DNA of 15,258 bases from Chitinophaga pinensis (GTDB taxonomy: Bacteria; Bacteroidota; Bacteroidia; Flavobacteriales; Flavobacteriaceae). How positions within the stretch are numbered: position 1 is the stretch's first letter; the number at the start of each line of letters is the position of its first letter. The translations under genes were made by a program, and so were the position numbers. The stretch covers positions 1-15,258 of the forward strand of contig CALPNL020000026.1 of the NCBI GenBank assembly GCA_943324925.2, in the 5' to 3' direction. Under the pieces are notes generated by a model, which saw only the letters and a list, made by a program, of their open reading frames with translations, was not told the DNA's origin and searched no databases. Positions 14,657 to 15,258 of the stretch are shown here, in pieces.

Positions 14657-14683
14657 TAAAGATACTTATTAATTTTTTCGCAA
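14657..14683 (-). promoter_or_regulatory. Weak candidate promoter of truA
   Basis: On the minus strand TTG (14681-14683) precedes TATCTTTA (14657-14664), one base off TAnnTTTG, with 16 bases between, slightly short of the usual spacing. The ATG at 14637 is 19 bases on. Confidence 0.3.
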
Positions 14684-14760
14684 CGAAATTACTGGCGATC
14701 AAAGTTGTTTAGAATATGATTTTTTATTTGTACTTGGAATGTTTAAATTTACCTCAAAAT

Positions 14761-14835
14761 CCTAGCCCAGATTGAAGTGAAAATCCTGCGCGCTTAAGCG
14801 CAGATTGAAGCGAAAAGCTGGAAATAGCTCCTAAT
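14761..14835. repeat. REP-like palindromic intergenic repeat
   Basis: A GC-richer island in AT-rich spacer. The core CTGCGC-GCTTAA-GCGCAG (14786-14803) forms a 6-bp GC stem, or alternatively the perfect 12-bp palindrome GCGCTTAAGCGC (14790-14801). It is flanked by a direct repeat CAGATTGAAGYGAAAA (14768-14783 and 14801-14816, one mismatch). The outer ends CCTAGCCCAG and CTGGAAATAGCTCC are partly complementary (CCAG with CTGG). From memory, blocks containing GATTGAAG and GAAATAGCTCC recur in Flavobacterium intergenic regions; this needs a genome search. There is no transposase, so it would be a non-autonomous element if mobile. Confidence 0.7.
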
Positions 14836-14844
14836 AAAACAATT

Positions 14845-15258
14845 TTGAAAAAAATATTGCTTCTTTCAGATACCCACAGTCATATTGATGAAACAATTTT
14901 GAAGTACGTTAATTTGGCTGATGAGGTTTGGCATGCGGGGGATATTGGGGATTTGTCGGTTACCGATACCATTAAAAAGTTGAAGCCTTTGCGAGCTGTT
15001 TTTGGGAATATCGATGACGATAAAGCGCGAATGGAATTTCCGTTACACAACCGATTTATGTGTGAAGGTGTGGATGTTTGGATTACCCATATTGGCGGTT
15101 ATCCAGGAAAATACAATCCGAATATTAGAGATGAAATGTTGAATAATCCTCCGAAATTATTTATTTGTGGGCATTCCCATATATTAAAAGTAATGTTTGA
15201 TAAAAAACACGATTTTTTGCATATGAATCCGGGAGCGGCTGGAATTAGTGGTTTTCAC
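14845..15258 (+). CDS. YfcE/MJ0936-type metallophosphoesterase, 3' end beyond window
   Basis: The first 138 residues of a small calcineurin-like phosphodiesterase, read from a TTG start and running off the window; full members are about 160-170 residues. All metal-site motifs seen so far are present: DTH (Asp9, His11), GDIGD with Asp33, GNID with Asn55, ITH with His82, and GHSH with His110 and His112, followed by MNPGAAG. TTG is chosen because the expected family start MKKILLLSDTHSH begins there, no ATG occurs between it and the in-frame TGA at 14806-14808, and the next ATG is far inside the domain. Such enzymes cleave phosphodiesters in vitro; the cellular substrate is unknown. It diverges from truA, and the REP-like repeat ends about 10 bases upstream of its start. 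Confidence 0.92.
   Translation, partial: MKKILLLSDTHSHIDETILKYVNLADEVWHAGDIGDLSVTDTIKKLKPLRAVFGNIDDDKARMEFPLHNRFMCEGVDVWITHIGGYPGKYNPNIRDEMLNNPPKLFICGHSHILKVMFDKKHDFLHMNPGAAGISGFH

Noticed and set aside
1..15258. A new defence, toxin-antitoxin, mobile or CRISPR system
   Set aside because: No nuclease, toxin, integrase, transposase, cas-like gene or spaced repeat array is visible on either strand; most genes are recognisable housekeeping or transport functions.

Overview
The window is AT-rich DNA from a Bacteroidota genome, most likely family Flavobacteriaceae and plausibly Flavobacterium or a close relative. The evidence is protein character (a BatA-type protein joined to a divergent dihydroorotase, DEAD-box and LSSGQ-type ABC proteins of Bacteroidota flavour, Lys/Asn/Ile-rich proteins), the lack of Shine-Dalgarno sequences before most starts, and repeated matches to the Bacteroidota -7 promoter element TAnnTTTG close upstream of genes. 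This assignment rests on recognition by eye, not on a search. I found no tRNA, rRNA, CRISPR array, transposase or phage gene.

Layout from left to right. A plus-strand pair encodes a PhnP-like metallo-beta-lactamase-fold hydrolase and a small membrane-anchored coiled-coil protein (44-1311). It converges on a tight four-gene minus-strand operon (5485 down to 1315): BatA/VWA-like membrane protein, dihydroorotase homologue lacking its metal-binding histidines, Tic20/DUF4870-like membrane protein, and a serine esterase. A divergent intergenic region (5486-5598) separates this operon from a plus-strand exported beta-propeller 'lactonase'. That gene abuts, tail to tail with no spacer, a minus-strand DEAD-box RNA helicase. 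Further minus-strand genes follow: an NRAMP-family metal transporter with an atypical ion site, an unrecognised multi-pass membrane protein, dihydrolipoyl dehydrogenase (lpdA) with a strong intrinsic terminator, an ABC exporter half-transporter, and truA. The window ends in a plus-strand YfcE-like metallophosphoesterase cut by the window edge.

Most content is core housekeeping: tRNA modification, 2-oxoacid dehydrogenase E3, RNA remodelling, metal and lipid or drug transport, and a pyrimidine-pathway homologue. No new defence or mobile system is evident. The points that deserve a second look are: the dihydroorotase homologue whose four metal-ligand histidines and substrate arginine are all replaced; an imperfect ~46-bp direct duplication of the lpdA translation-initiation leader that creates an 11-codon upstream ORF behind a perfect -7 box; a GC-richer REP-like palindromic repeat ending about 10 bp before the TTG start of the phosphoesterase; and the non-canonical NRAMP ion site. 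No stretch longer than 300 bases lacks a gene.
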